In this document: positions 1-8,898 of the stretch, piece after piece | Position numbering within the stretch: position 1 is the stretch's first letter | How the letters are laid out: every line of letters begins with the position of its first letter | Source of the DNA: an uncultured Bacteroidia bacterium | Lineage (GTDB): Bacteria; Bacteroidota; Bacteroidia; Bacteroidales; Prolixibacteraceae | Direction of reading: 5' to 3' | Assembly (NCBI GenBank): GCA_903907075.1 | Contig: CAIVMQ010000034.1 | Coordinates: forward strand, 37,678-101,677 | DNA: 64,000 bases | Program-made: the position numbers and the translations under genes | Notes under the pieces: generated by a model | What the model was told of the DNA's origin: nothing | The model's database searches: none | Seen by the model: the letters and a program-made list of their open reading frames with translations, nothing else

Positions 1-566
1 ATGCGCAGGGGCAGTTTTGCAGTTAAATTAAGTGATTCAATGGAGGCGCGTGCCGGATTAAAAAGATGAAATCCAAAAAATAGGTTATTCTTAATTTCAT
101 AGAGAATTCCCATTTCGATCAAAAAAGTTCCACGCTGCCTCCCCTGTTCGGGGAAATCGATCATAAAATAGTTAAATTGAATACCTGCCGAAAATGCAGG
201 GCCAAAATTTCTGGCCATTACAAGTCCCATGCGAGTCTCGTTGTAATTTAGAATGCCTTTTTGCTTAAGGCTGAAACCGAAATTTGCAAGCTTTGCAGGG
301 AGAACAAAGGCTAGACTTTTTTGAGTATATCCTTTAATCCGAAATGGTTGCTGGTAATCAAGAGCGGTTGAGAGTCGGCTTATCCGCGCCAAAGCAGCCT
401 GATTATTGAAAGCCGAGAAAACTGAAATCAGTGCGACGGAGCTATTGCCCATTGCAACTTCGCGAGCCCCAATTTGAGTTTCATCTCCAATAGAGTAACC
501 CTTTAAAAGTAGATTGAGAACCAGAACGAGGGTTAGAAAAGCAGATTTTAAGTGAATTCCCTGCAT
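1..566 (-). CDS. PorV/FadL-like outer-membrane protein, 3' end outside the window
   Basis: From an ATG at 566 on the minus strand the frame stays open to the window edge (188 codons seen, no stop), so the C-terminal part is missing. Residues 1-25 look like a signal peptide with a long leucine/valine core. After it come a GAREVAMGNSSVAL segment and FSAFNNQAALA, which resemble the N-terminal part of PorV/PorQ and FadL-type beta-barrel proteins of Bacteroidota. The rest alternates polar and aromatic residues, as expected for barrel strands. An AGGAGG run lies about 20 bases upstream of the ATG. The gene follows purE on the same strand but is separated from it by a terminator-like hairpin, so it is probably transcribed on its own. 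The family is inferred from the N-terminal pattern only, and the cargo or role is unknown. Confidence 0.7.
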   Translation of the reverse strand, partial: MQGIHLKSAFLTLVLVLNLLLKGYSIGDETQIGAREVAMGNSSVALISVFSAFNNQAALARISRLSTALDYQQPFRIKGYTQKSLAFVLPAKLANFGFSLKQKGILNYNETRMGLVMARNFGPAFSAGIQFNYFMIDFPEQGRQRGTFLIEMGILYEIKNNLFFGFHLFNPARASIESLNLTAKLPLR

Positions 567-630
567 CAACGCATTTCAAAAGTATCCGTTTCCCTCCTAA
601 GAATGAATATAGATCTGGATTTTCTTACTC

Positions 631-666
631 ATCAAAAGAGGAGGCAATCTGGTGATTACCTCCTCT
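631..666 (-). terminator. Rho-independent terminator after purE
   Basis: Stem AGAGGAGG (637-644) pairs with CCTCCTCT (659-666). Four more inner pairs follow a one-base mismatch, and the loop is 4 bases. On the minus strand the stem is followed by TTTTG. It lies 36 bases after the purE stop and before the next minus-strand gene. Confidence 0.7.
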
Positions 667-701
667 CAATTTACGGAAAAATTATTTGGAATATCCGGTT
701 T

Positions 702-1208
702 TTAATTGGTTTTAAATGGAAATTTAACTTTCGACAATTCGGCGTTAGCCTCAACGATTTTAACTTTTAAACTCTCTTTAAAAGCAATAAGCCGATCCAT
801 AATTTCCTGGTCGCCAGAGGCAATAATCTGAGCGGCAAGAATTGCAGCATTCCCCGATCCATTAATCGCTACTGTTGCTACTGGAATACCTGGAGGCATC
901 TGAACAATAGCCAGAAGTGAATCCAAACCATCAAGACTTGCATTTATCGGCACCCCAATAACAGGAAGTGGCGTCATTGCGGCGATAACACCGGGTAAAT
1001 GAGCAGCCATTCCAGCAGCAGCAATGATAACTTTAATTCCCCTACCGTAGGCCCCCTTGGCAAAGCGCTCTACCTCTTCTGGAGTGCGGTGAGCCGATAA
1101 AGCATTCATCTCAAATGGAATCTCAAAATCGTTAAGTATGCGAGCGGCCCCTTCCATAACCGGAAGGTCTGATGTGCTCCCCATGATTATACTAACTTGT
1201 GGCTTCAT
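702..1208 (-). CDS. purE: N5-carboxyaminoimidazole ribonucleotide mutase (PurE class I)
   Basis: PurE moves the carboxyl group of N5-CAIR to C4 to give CAIR in de novo purine synthesis, in the cytoplasm. The 168-residue product shows GSTSD at residues 10-14 (phosphate/ribose binding), SAHRTP at 38-43, AGMAAHLPGV at 65-74, a PVIGVP strand near 82-87, and the MPPGIPVATVAIN segment with a following NAAILAAQI. These are the class I PurE signatures and the length is normal. An upstream extension to 1244 is possible but encodes a non-conserved hydrophobic leader, so the ATG at 1208 is chosen. No purK is seen nearby. The 5' leader holds a long hairpin (1309-1337). Confidence 0.96.
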   Translation of the reverse strand: MKPQVSIIMGSTSDLPVMEGAARILNDFEIPFEMNALSAHRTPEEVERFAKGAYGRGIKVIIAAAGMAAHLPGVIAAMTPLPVIGVPINASLDGLDSLLAIVQMPPGIPVATVAINGSGNAAILAAQIIASGDQEIMDRLIAFKESLKVKIVEANAELSKVKFPFKTN

Positions 1209-1308
1209 GTAAATAATAATTAGATTAACATAACTTAAATACAAATTTTAAACAGGGGAAAAATTAACGTGTTACAAACCCTTAGATTTGTTCTTTAAAT
1301 CGAATACG

Positions 1309-1337
1309 AGGCTAACTTTTATGATAAAAGTTAGCCT
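1309..1337. other. Perfect inverted repeat in the purE leader
   Basis: AGGCTAACTTTTA (1309-1321) is the exact reverse complement of TAAAAGTTAGCCT (1325-1337), with a 3-base loop. No run of T follows on either strand, so it does not look like a simple terminator. If purE is transcribed from the minus-strand box at 1371-1378 it would lie in a leader of about 150 nt. Function unknown. Confidence 0.65.
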
Positions 1338-1357
1338 TATGTTACACTTTAAATCCC

Positions 1358-1378
1358 TATTTTTGCGATACAAAAATA
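1358..1378. promoter_or_regulatory. Two facing -7-like boxes, TATTTTTG on both strands
   Basis: TATTTTTG occurs at 1358-1365 on the plus strand and again on the minus strand at 1378-1371, separated by 5 bases. Both fit the Bacteroidota -7 consensus TAnnTTTG. The pair is also an 8-bp inverted repeat, so it may be a protein-binding site rather than, or as well as, two promoters. Confidence 0.4.
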
Positions 1379-1450
1379 AGCTTTTTTACACAAGAGAAGT
1401 GAATTGCTCAATCATCTCCAAATATTTTTAAATGGAAATAAAAGAATCCC

Positions 1451-1458
1451 TATCTTTG
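1451..1458 (+). promoter_or_regulatory. -7 box of the hpt operon
   Basis: TATCTTTG followed by CA matches TAnnTTTG exactly, about 98 bases before the hpt ATG. No clear -33 TTG was found at the expected distance. Confidence 0.5.
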
Positions 1459-1555
1459 CACGCTTAATTCAGACGGCACAAATAGAGATCGAATTATATT
1501 ATGCTAAATATCAGAGGATTATTAAATTTCTCTTTCTGGGAATAATAAGAATTAA

Positions 1556-2098
1556 ATGAACCGCATAAAGCTTTGGGATAAAGAGTTTGAGATCTCGTTG
1601 AAATATTCAGACATTAATCAGGCGATTAAAGAAATGGCCGAAAAAATGCGAGTTGATCTTCAAGGGAAAGAGACACTTTTTATCTGTATTTTAAATGGGG
1701 CTTTTATGTTTGCCTCTGAATTAATGAAGGAGCTTGAACTTACGGATGCCGAAATCTCATTTCTAAAGATAACCTCTTATAGTGGCAGTAACTCCTCGGG
1801 TGAAATAAAAGAGTTAATTGGTCTTAACGAAGTTATTACAGGACGAACAGTGGTTGTTCTCGAAGATATTGTCGATACGGGTAATACAATGAAAGAGGTT
1901 TATGATCAACTTATTTTCAAGGGTGCCAGGGAAGTTAAGATTGCAACGCTTTTATTTAAACCGCAGGCATTAAAAGTAGATATTACTCTGGATTATGTTG
2001 GTCTTGAAATCCCCAATGACTTTATCGTTGGTTTTGGACTTGACTACGACCGCAGAGGGCGTAATTTAAAAGATATTTACACATTGGTTTCAGAATAA
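1556..2098 (+). CDS. hpt: Hypoxanthine phosphoribosyltransferase
   Basis: Salvages hypoxanthine (and usually guanine) with PRPP to make IMP/GMP in the cytoplasm. The 180-residue protein has the type I phosphoribosyltransferase PRPP loop VVVLEDIVDTGNT at residues 99-111, an ILNGAF segment at 45-50, and a KITSYSGS flexible-loop region near 71-78. Length and order of motifs are those of bacterial Hpt. It is the first gene of a plus-strand group, with adk starting 22 bases after its stop, so the two probably share a transcript. The pairing of a purine salvage enzyme with adenylate kinase next to divergent purE is a coherent purine set. Confidence 0.95.
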   Translation: MNRIKLWDKEFEISLKYSDINQAIKEMAEKMRVDLQGKETLFICILNGAFMFASELMKELELTDAEISFLKITSYSGSNSSGEIKELIGLNEVITGRTVVVLEDIVDTGNTMKEVYDQLIFKGAREVKIATLLFKPQALKVDITLDYVGLEIPNDFIVGFGLDYDRRGRNLKDIYTLVSE

Positions 2099-2120
2099 TT
2101 CAAGATTAAATTTCAATAAA

Positions 2121-2708
2121 ATGCTTAACTTAGTGTTGTTTGGTCCTCCTGGGGCAGGCAAAGGTACTCAGGCGATTCAGTTAGCCCAAACATTCAATCT
2201 GGCACATATTTCCACCGGAGATCTATTAAGGCAAGAGATTGCAGCCGATACCGAATTAGGGCGTATTACTGCCGAACTTATAGACAAAGGGGAATTAATG
2301 CCCGATGATATTGTTATTTCAATGATTGAGGCGAAGCTAAAAAAATCAATAGCAACAGCCGGCTTTATCTTTGATGGATTCCCTAGAACAGTGAATCAAG
2401 CTCATGCTTTAGACAAATTATTAATGAAGCATCATTCTAAAGTATCGGTAATGCTTTGTCTAGTAGTTGAAAAAGAGGAACTTATCAATCGACTTCTCAA
2501 GAGAGGTTTAACATCTGGAAGATGTGACGATATGGAGACAAAGACAATTGAACATCGGATAGACATTTACAATGAAAAAACGGCTCCGCTAATCAACTAC
2601 TATGAGAGCCAAGGTAAATACTATCCAATCCACGGAAGGGGTACTGTTGAAGAGATCACAGAACAACTCAAAGATACAATTCTAAAGATTAGACAACACC
2701 CGGGATAA
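2121..2708 (+). CDS. adk: Adenylate kinase, short-LID form
   Basis: Interconverts ATP + AMP and 2 ADP. The 195-residue product shows the P-loop GPPGAGKGT at 8-16, the AMP-site HISTGDLLR segment at 29-37, DGFPRT at 85-90 and a RGLTSGRCDD LID hinge near 128-137. The LID is short and lacks the four-cysteine zinc motif, as in the Bacteroidota and enteric-cytosolic type of about 190 residues. It follows hpt by 22 bases. A 133-base gap with a weak TACCTTTA box (2812-2819) separates it from obg, so obg may also have its own promoter. Confidence 0.96.
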   Translation: MLNLVLFGPPGAGKGTQAIQLAQTFNLAHISTGDLLRQEIAADTELGRITAELIDKGELMPDDIVISMIEAKLKKSIATAGFIFDGFPRTVNQAHALDKLLMKHHSKVSVMLCLVVEKEELINRLLKRGLTSGRCDDMETKTIEHRIDIYNEKTAPLINYYESQGKYYPIHGRGTVEEITEQLKDTILKIRQHPG

Positions 2709-2841
2709 ATTCCGAAACAAAAAAATTTCTTTAAGCCGATAATATCATACCTCTTATCATATTAAAAACAAGTTAGAGATAACTCGTTTTTATTATCTCG
2801 ATTTAAGAGCGTACCTTTACAGCTCTTTATACGATTTTAAG

Positions 2842-3828
2842 ATGGATTCGAATTTTGTCGACTATGTAAAAATAATGTGCCGATCGGGACATGGAGGACC
2901 TGGCTCTAGGCATTTCAGGCGCGAGAAATTCTCACCTAAAGGGGGTCCCGACGGTGGAGATGGCGGCCGAGGAGGCCATATCATTCTTCGTGGTAACAAG
3001 CAGATGTGGACGCTACTTCACTTGAAATACAGAAAACATATCATCGCTGAATTTGGAGGATCCGGAGGTAAATCACGCAGTACCGGTAAAGATGGAGAAG
3101 ATATTTATCTCGATGTTCCACTGGGAACCATTGCCAAAGATGCCGAGACCGGTGAGGTGCTTTTTGAAATCAACGAGGAGGGCGAAACGGTAATATTGGC
3201 AAAGGGAGGTCGTGGTGGACAGGGAAATACACATTTTAAGTCGCCTACTATGCAGACTCCAAGATTTGCTCAACCCGGCGAAGACTTTGAAGAGGGATGG
3301 AAGATTTTGGAGCTTAAAATACTTGCAGATGTTGGACTTGTAGGATTCCCAAATGCGGGAAAATCAACACTACTATCTAAGGTTTCAGCCGCTAAACCCG
3401 AAATTGCAGATTACCCATTTACTACGCTCGTTCCGAATTTGGGTATTGTAGCCTATCGGGATAACCAATCATTCATAATGGCCGATATACCAGGAATTAT
3501 CGAAGGGGCACACGAAGGGAAAGGGTTAGGACTAAGATTTCTACGACATATTGAGAGAAATTCAATCCTACTATTTTTGATTCCCGCTGACAGCGCAAAC
3601 CATTATAATGAATACCATATTCTTTTAAATGAATTAAACCAATTTAATCCTGATTTACTTGACAAACAACGCATTGTTGCTATTTCAAAAAGTGACCTGC
3701 TCGATCAGGATCTAATGAACGATATCACAAAAGAGATGAAAGAGATTCCGCATGTTTTTTTCTCATCAATCACAGAACGCGGAATTATGGAATTAAAAGA
3801 CTTAATTTGGAAATCTATTAATACCTAA
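2842..3828 (+). CDS. obg: GTPase Obg/CgtA, ribosome assembly
   Basis: Essential GTPase linked to 50S ribosome assembly and stress control. Residues 1-160 form the glycine-rich Obg fold ([11 protein letters not shown] near 35-45, KGGRGGQGN near 121-129). Then come G1 GFPNAGKST at 168-176, a PFTT switch I near 192-195, G3 DIPG at 215-218 and a G4 position reading SKSD at 282-285 instead of NKxD, a substitution I take to be common in Bacteroidota Obg. The protein ends at 328 residues, so the variable C-terminal OCT domain is absent. The PAP2 gene begins 14 bases downstream, giving an obg-PAP2 unit. Confidence 0.96.
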   Translation: MDSNFVDYVKIMCRSGHGGPGSRHFRREKFSPKGGPDGGDGGRGGHIILRGNKQMWTLLHLKYRKHIIAEFGGSGGKSRSTGKDGEDIYLDVPLGTIAKDAETGEVLFEINEEGETVILAKGGRGGQGNTHFKSPTMQTPRFAQPGEDFEEGWKILELKILADVGLVGFPNAGKSTLLSKVSAAKPEIADYPFTTLVPNLGIVAYRDNQSFIMADIPGIIEGAHEGKGLGLRFLRHIERNSILLFLIPADSANHYNEYHILLNELNQFNPDLLDKQRIVAISKSDLLDQDLMNDITKEMKEIPHVFFSSITERGIMELKDLIWKSINT

Positions 3829-3842
3829 GTTAAGATCATATT

Positions 3843-4538
3843 ATGGAAATGATTACAACACTTAAGGGGTGGGACAAAGATCTTTTTCTATTCTTAAATA
3901 GTTTCCATTCACCGTTATGGGATTATTCCATGACATTATTCACCCTGACCTCAACTTGGATTATCTTTTATGGAGTAATCTTGTTTACCATAGGGAAGAA
4001 GTATGATAAAAAATCGCTTTTTATTTTTGTTTTTCTAATTTTATTAATTGTTTGTTCCGATCAGTTTGCAGGGGTTCTAAAACATACAATTCAACGCCTA
4101 CGACCATCTAATGATCCGCTTATCAGTCAACTAACCCATGTCTTCTTTGCCAAAGGGGGAGAATACGGATTTGTTTCGGCACACGCAGCCAACACCTTTG
4201 CAATTGCAACATTTACCACTCTATTGTTTAAAAATAGCCTTTACACCCGCTACATATTTCTATGGGCAATGCTCATTTCATACAGCAGAATCTATTTAGG
4301 AGTTCATTATCCCGGAGATGTTCTTGGCGGGGCAATACTCGGAGTAATAGTCGCATTTGGAATATTTAAGCTACTTATAATCACAGAATACAGATTTAGC
4401 CGTGTAAATTTATTTGCACGAAACCCAATGAATAACAACGAGGCCATTGGTATCCTGACTACAGCTCTTTTTACCTTGGTTATGGCAATTGGTGTGGTTG
4501 CAATTCTACTTCAGAATAACCTTATTGGCACCAAGTAG
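3843..4538 (+). CDS. PAP2-family membrane phosphatase
   Basis: Integral membrane phosphatase of the PAP2/vanadium-haloperoxidase superfamily; likely substrates are phosphatidic acid, undecaprenyl diphosphate or phosphatidylglycerophosphate, which the sequence cannot separate. Motif C1 is K80 to P88 (KHTIQRLRP). C2 reads VSAHA at 111-115, with Ser112 and His114 in place of the usual PSGH. C3 is SRIYLGVHYPGDV at 148-160. There are five to six hydrophobic helices, including a C-terminal one (about 205-225) beyond the core domain. It starts 14 bases after obg, so it is probably co-transcribed. The start at 3843 is the first ATG; a second ATG two codons on is equally possible. Confidence 0.9.
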   Translation: MEMITTLKGWDKDLFLFLNSFHSPLWDYSMTLFTLTSTWIIFYGVILFTIGKKYDKKSLFIFVFLILLIVCSDQFAGVLKHTIQRLRPSNDPLISQLTHVFFAKGGEYGFVSAHAANTFAIATFTTLLFKNSLYTRYIFLWAMLISYSRIYLGVHYPGDVLGGAILGVIVAFGIFKLLIITEYRFSRVNLFARNPMNNNEAIGILTTALFTLVMAIGVVAILLQNNLIGTK

Positions 4539-4585
4539 AGGTAAGAAAATCGATTTTTCGCTCTATTTAATTCCGCAAAATACCC

Positions 4586-4840
4586 TTAGCGCAATATTTT
4601 TTTTACGGGTTGAACTTTGTCCAATGCAGGCCCACGCTTATAGATTATCAATCCGTTCAGGAAGTTGCGTAAGAGCTGATCTCCACAAGGCTTAAAATTT
4701 GGATGATCTTCAGCCCTAAAAAATGCCCCCAACTCACTCTCTGTAATATTAAAATCGACCAATTTAAGGATTGTAATGATATCGGTATTTTTAAGACTTA
4801 GGGCAACACGTAGTTTTTTTAAAATATCGTTATTCGTCAT
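4586..4840 (-). CDS. DUF1456 family protein, single-repeat form
   Basis: The 84-residue product begins MTNNDILKKLRVALSLKN and carries a DFNITESELGAFFRAEDHPNF segment and an LLRNFLNGLIIYKRG helix, the hallmarks of DUF1456 (YehS-like). Described family members are about 150 residues with two tandem copies; this one has a single copy and ends with a short basic tail. Function of the family is unknown. It is convergent with the PAP2 gene (47 bases apart) and lies downstream of glnN beyond a strong terminator, so it is probably monocistronic. Confidence 0.75.
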   Translation of the reverse strand: MTNNDILKKLRVALSLKNTDIITILKLVDFNITESELGAFFRAEDHPNFKPCGDQLLRNFLNGLIIYKRGPALDKVQPVKKILR

Positions 4841-4923
4841 TTATCTAGGATTTAAAGGTGAAATGCAGATCTTTTGAAATGGAATAAACAATACCCTTCC
4901 AATTTTACAAAGGTACTAAAAGA

Positions 4924-4959
4924 CATAAAAAAAGCCACCTTAAATTTAAGGTGGCTTTT
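4924..4959 (-). terminator. Terminator downstream of glnN
   Basis: AAAAGCCACCTTAAA (4930-4944) and TTTAAGGTGGCTTTT (4945-4959) form a perfect 30-base palindrome. On the minus strand it is followed by a run of T and lies 24 bases past the glnN stop. The symmetry means it can also act on the plus strand. Confidence 0.85.
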
Positions 4960-4982
4960 ATCTTTGTTAGTATACGAACAAA

Positions 4983-7172
4983 CTACTTTGTGAAAAGCAA
5001 TTCGCGATATTTTGGTAATGGCCATAATTCATTGTCCACAACCTCTTCAAGTTTATCGATATGATAACGAACAGAACTTAAAAATGGAGCCACAGTAACT
5101 TCGTAAGCATTAGCCTTTTTATGAGCGTCCTCGATTAAGTTAGCAGCTTTCCTTGCTTCTGTCATGTCAATTACTTGACCCTTAATTGCTGTAATATGAC
5201 CAGAAATTTTACGGATTAGATCAAGTCTGGCACCCGCTAATTGTTTGTATTCAGCATCAGAGAAGATCTCTTTTAATCCTTTAACATTTTCAATTAGTGA
5301 TGTTTGATACTCAATAGCGATAGGTACAATATGGTTGTTTGCTAAATCTCCCAGAACACGTGATTCGATCTGGATCTTTTTCATGTACTTCTCAAATTCA
5401 ACTTCAACACGAGCTTCAATTTCACCATGAGTATAGATACCTAAATCTTCGAATACTTTAAGTGATTTCTTAGTTAGATAAGCCTCAAGTGCTTTTGGCA
5501 CACTTTTGATATTCGTTAAACCACGACGTTCAGCTTCCACTGCCCACTCTTGGCTATAACCGTTTCCATCGAAACGAACAGCTTTACAGGCGGTAATGTA
5601 TTTTTTAAGTACTTGGAAGATTGCCTCATCTTTCTTGATATCTTTTTCAATCAATGCATCGACCTCAGCTTTAAACTGAACAAGCTGATGCGCAACAACT
5701 GAGTTTAATGCAATCATTGCAGATGCACAGTTAGCAGAAGAGCCTACTGCACGGAACTCAAATCTGTTTCCAGTAAATGCAAATGGAGAGGTACGGTTAC
5801 GATCGGTGTTATCTAGAAGAATTTCAGGGATACGACCGATATTTAATTTCAATGAAGTTTTCTCATCTGGAGTCATCTTACGATCATTCACATTGTCTTC
5901 TAGAAGATCAAGCATGCGATTAACTTCAGTACCTAAGAACGAAGAGATAATTGCAGGCGGAGCCTCATTGGCACCAAGACGGTGAGAGTTGCTCGCAGAA
6001 ACAATCGATGCACGGAGTAAATCTTGATTGTCGTACACCGCTTTGATGGTATTGACGACATAAGTCAAGAATTGAAGGTTTGATTTTGGATTCTTTCCAG
6101 GAGAGTAAAGATTAACACCAGTATTCGTAGAGAGTGACCAGTTATTATGCTTTCCTGAACCGTTTACACCTGCGAAAGGTTTCTCATGCAATAGGACGCA
6201 GAAACCATGACGACGAGCAATCTTGTTCATTAAATCCATGATCAATTGATTGTGATCATTTGCAAGGTTTACCTCTTCAAAGATCGGAGCAAGCTCAAAT
6301 TGATTAGGAGCAACTTCATTATGCCGAGTCTTGCAAGGAATACCTAGTTTATAAGCCTCATTTTCAAGGTCTTCCATGAAATTAGCAACTCTATCAGGAA
6401 TAGATCCAAAATAATGATCTTCAAGCTGCTGATCTTTTGCTGAAGAGTGTCCCATCAAGGTACGCCCGGTAAGCATAAGATCAGGACGAGCATAATATAA
6501 TGCTTCATCTATTAAGAAATATTCTTGTTCCCAGCCAAGGTTAGCACTTACCTGAGTTACATTTTTATCAAAATACTGACAAACATCAACAGCAGCCTTA
6601 TCAACAGCACTTAACGCTTTTAAAAGGGGAGCTTTATAATCGAGTGCCTCACCGGTATAAGCAATAAATACAGTTGGAATAGATAACGTAGAACCTACAA
6701 TAAAGGCAGGAGATGAAACATCCCAAGCGGTATAACCACGAGCCTCAAAAGTATTCCGTAAACCACCATTTGGGAAAGAAGAAGCATCAGGCTCTTGTTG
6801 TGCAAGTAGTTTTCCTGAAAAGTTTTCAACTACGCCACCTAATTCAGAATGATCAATAAATGCATCATGTTTCTCAGCTGTACCATCAGTCAACGGATGA
6901 AACCAGTGCGTGTAATGTGTTGCACCATTTTCGATAGCCCATGCTTTCATCCCAATGGCAACTTGATCTGCAATCTTGCGATCAATCGTTGTTCCGTTGT
7001 CAATCGCGTCGACAATACCTTTATAGGCCTCTTTCGACAAATATTTTTTCATTTTAGGCCTGTCGAAAACCAACATGCCGTAATAATCAGAAATGAGGTT
7101 TTCCTCTCTTTTCACCGCAACCGGCTTTCTGGAACTTAGAGTCTCAAGCGCTTTAAATCTTAATGCTGCCAT
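4983..7172 (-). CDS. glnN: Glutamine synthetase type III
   Basis: Makes glutamine from glutamate, ammonia and ATP; the main ammonia-assimilating enzyme in many Bacteroidota. The 729-residue length is that of GSIII, far longer than GSI/GSII. Visible GSIII features are the N-terminal block ISDYYGMLVFDRPKMKKYL, the THYTHWFHPLTDGTAEKHD metal/substrate segment, NHEVAPNQFELAP (ammonium/glutamate site), the NGSGKHNNWS ATP/glutamate loop and the RNRTSPFAFTGNRFEFR segment. Start ATG at 7172 has no closer competitor. It is flanked by its own long leader (7173-7447) and a palindromic terminator, so it is a single-gene unit. No PII-type gene is nearby. Confidence 0.97.
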   Translation of the reverse strand: MAALRFKALETLSSRKPVAVKREENLISDYYGMLVFDRPKMKKYLSKEAYKGIVDAIDNGTTIDRKIADQVAIGMKAWAIENGATHYTHWFHPLTDGTAEKHDAFIDHSELGGVVENFSGKLLAQQEPDASSFPNGGLRNTFEARGYTAWDVSSPAFIVGSTLSIPTVFIAYTGEALDYKAPLLKALSAVDKAAVDVCQYFDKNVTQVSANLGWEQEYFLIDEALYYARPDLMLTGRTLMGHSSAKDQQLEDHYFGSIPDRVANFMEDLENEAYKLGIPCKTRHNEVAPNQFELAPIFEEVNLANDHNQLIMDLMNKIARRHGFCVLLHEKPFAGVNGSGKHNNWSLSTNTGVNLYSPGKNPKSNLQFLTYVVNTIKAVYDNQDLLRASIVSASNSHRLGANEAPPAIISSFLGTEVNRMLDLLEDNVNDRKMTPDEKTSLKLNIGRIPEILLDNTDRNRTSPFAFTGNRFEFRAVGSSANCASAMIALNSVVAHQLVQFKAEVDALIEKDIKKDEAIFQVLKKYITACKAVRFDGNGYSQEWAVEAERRGLTNIKSVPKALEAYLTKKSLKVFEDLGIYTHGEIEARVEVEFEKYMKKIQIESRVLGDLANNHIVPIAIEYQTSLIENVKGLKEIFSDAEYKQLAGARLDLIRKISGHITAIKGQVIDMTEARKAANLIEDAHKKANAYEVTVAPFLSSVRYHIDKLEEVVDNELWPLPKYRELLFTK

Positions 7173-7533
7173 AATAAGTGATATTTAACAATTAATTTTA
7201 CTTTTCTGAATTTTCAGCTAAATTACACTTTTTTAAAATATACCCCCAATTTTCGATGCATTTTTTTAATATTTCACATTATTTTAACATCAAAGACGAT
7301 AATAAATTGAAATTCATCTCTTTTATAAGGAAATTAAAGATTATTACTTCGATTTTAATCCTCCTATTTTGTTCAAAACAGCGTAAAAAAGGCCCTAATT
7401 GGAGGAATAAAAGATAACTATATCAAAATGACATTAAAAATATGCACAAAAAAGCTAATTTATCTAATTAGCAATAATAAATAAGCATTTTGATTGAAAA
7501 TAAAACGAATACCATACTTTTAAAAAAATACAT
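7173..7533. other. AT-rich gap between glnN and the M20 peptidase gene
   Basis: This gap of 361 bases holds the M20-gene terminator (7448-7472) and the glnN leader. A weak minus-strand promoter-like pair (TTG, about 21 bases, TAATTTAG) can be drawn near 7222-7252, but the region is so AT-rich that this is not convincing. No open frame or RNA gene is recognised. Confidence 0.5.
7448..7472 (-). terminator. Terminator after the M20 dipeptidase gene
   Basis: GCTAATT (7454-7460) pairs with AATTAGC (7466-7472) around loop TATCT. On the minus strand the stem is followed by six T (complement of 7448-7453). It lies about 60 bases past the stop at 7534. Confidence 0.65.
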
Positions 7534-8898
7534 TCACAAATTAGTGAAATGATGGTAAAATCGAATTACCGTTTTGATTCCATTGTAGAAATTAACTAAC
7601 GGGAAATTTTCATTGGGGGAATGGATCGCATCAGACTCAAGACCAAAACCCATTAAAATTGTTTTGGCCCCGAGGATCTCCTCAAAAGCTGCAATAATAG
7701 GGATACTACCACCACTTCGAACCGGTACAGGCTTGCAACCAAAAACATCTTCATAAGCCAATTCTGCAGCACGAAAGGCCGGAAGATCGATCGGACAGAC
7801 ATAGCCGGGGCCGCCGTGCAAAGATTTTACCTCAACAGTAATAGAATCAGAAGCAATTGACGCAAAATAATTCTTAAATAGTTCGGCAATGGTAAGATGA
7901 TTCTGATTGGGTACCAAACGGGCACTAATCTTAGCAAAAGCCTTTGATGGGAGGACCGTTTTTGCCCCTTCCCCGGTGTAGCCACCCCATATTCCACAGA
8001 TATCAAATGCGGGGCGAATACCGGTTCGTTCCATAGTCGTATAGTTTAATTCACCTTGTAGCGACTTAACCCCAATAGAGTCGAGATACTCGGATTCATT
8101 AAATGGCGCTTTCGACAACATCTCCCGCTCCAGTGTTGAGACTTGCTCTACATCATCATAAAATCCGGGAACAGTTATTTGGTGATTATCGTTGGTAATT
8201 CCGGCAAGCATCTTGCAAAGTTCAGAGATCGGATTTGCAACTGCTCCACCAAAAAGTCCAGAATGAAGATCTCGGTTTGGTCCGGTTACCTCAACCTGCA
8301 AGTACGCAAGCCCTCGAAGACCAACGGTTATAGATGGTATATCACTGGCGATAATTCCGGTATCAGATACAAGGATAAGGTCAGTCTTTAGCAACTCTTT
8401 ATGCTCCAAACAAAAGGCAGCCAAATTTGGTGAGCCTACCTCCTCTTCACCCTCAATAAGAAATTTCACATTGCAATTGAGTGTATTGGTCCTTACCATA
8501 TACTCAAAAGCCTTTGCCTGAATAAAGGATTGCCCCTTATCATCGTCAGCGCCTCTTGCCCAGATTTTACCATCACGAATAACAGGTTCAAATGGGTCGG
8601 AGTGCCATTTATCAAGTGGATCAACAGGCATAACGTCCATGTGCGCATAAACCAGAATAGTGGGCTTTGCCGGATCGACAATCTTTTCAGCAAATACAAC
8701 AGGGTTTCCGGGAGTTTGAAAAATCATTGCCCGATCAACACCTGCCTCATTAAGAATCTTAACCCAATAGGCCGCAGCCCTATCCATTTGAGGACGATTC
8801 TCCCTTAATGAACTAATCGAAGGGATCCTAATTAATTCAAATAACTCCTCTAGAAAACGATCCTTGTGCTGATCAATATAACTATTTATGTCCTTCAT
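7534..8898 (-). CDS. M20 family dipeptidase (CNDP-like)
   Basis: Zinc metallopeptidase that cleaves dipeptides or short peptides; cytoplasmic, since no signal peptide is visible. The 454-residue protein has the co-catalytic zinc residues in order: YAHMDVMPVDP (about 84-94), RGADDDKGQS (about 114-123), EGEEEVGS (about 148-155), a SDTG segment and DLHSGLFGG at the dimerisation-domain boundary, ending with an H-S-P-N-E block. The arrangement matches the carnosinase-like branch of M20 rather than PepD/PepV. It is isolated: a terminator follows it and 208 bases separate it from the rrf2 gene upstream. Confidence 0.9.
   Translation of the reverse strand: MKDINSYIDQHKDRFLEELFELIRIPSISSLRENRPQMDRAAAYWVKILNEAGVDRAMIFQTPGNPVVFAEKIVDPAKPTILVYAHMDVMPVDPLDKWHSDPFEPVIRDGKIWARGADDDKGQSFIQAKAFEYMVRTNTLNCNVKFLIEGEEEVGSPNLAAFCLEHKELLKTDLILVSDTGIIASDIPSITVGLRGLAYLQVEVTGPNRDLHSGLFGGAVANPISELCKMLAGITNDNHQITVPGFYDDVEQVSTLEREMLSKAPFNESEYLDSIGVKSLQGELNYTTMERTGIRPAFDICGIWGGYTGEGAKTVLPSKAFAKISARLVPNQNHLTIAELFKNYFASIASDSITVEVKSLHGGPGYVCPIDLPAFRAAELAYEDVFGCKPVPVRSGGSIPIIAAFEEILGAKTILMGFGLESDAIHSPNENFPLVNFYNGIKTVIRFYHHFTNL

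Larger units (their letters stand above)
1209..1555. other. Divergent purE/hpt intergenic region
   Basis: This stretch of 347 bases has no credible gene. It holds a 13-bp perfect hairpin (1309-1337), two oppositely oriented -7-like boxes that nearly touch (1358-1365 plus, 1371-1378 minus), and the likely hpt promoter at 1451-1458. Nothing else was recognised. Confidence 0.6.

Noticed and set aside
552..770. A 72-codon plus-strand frame over the purE 3' end
   Set aside because: It runs antisense through purE and the terminator, has no recognisable family, and its composition is explained by the opposite strand.
1209..1308. Purine riboswitch ahead of purE
   Set aside because: No three-way junction with the conserved purine-aptamer loops could be drawn; only a simple hairpin is seen.
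7222..7252. A promoter-like pair upstream of glnN
   Set aside because: TTG and TAATTTAG can be found, but the stretch is so AT-rich that several equal choices exist.
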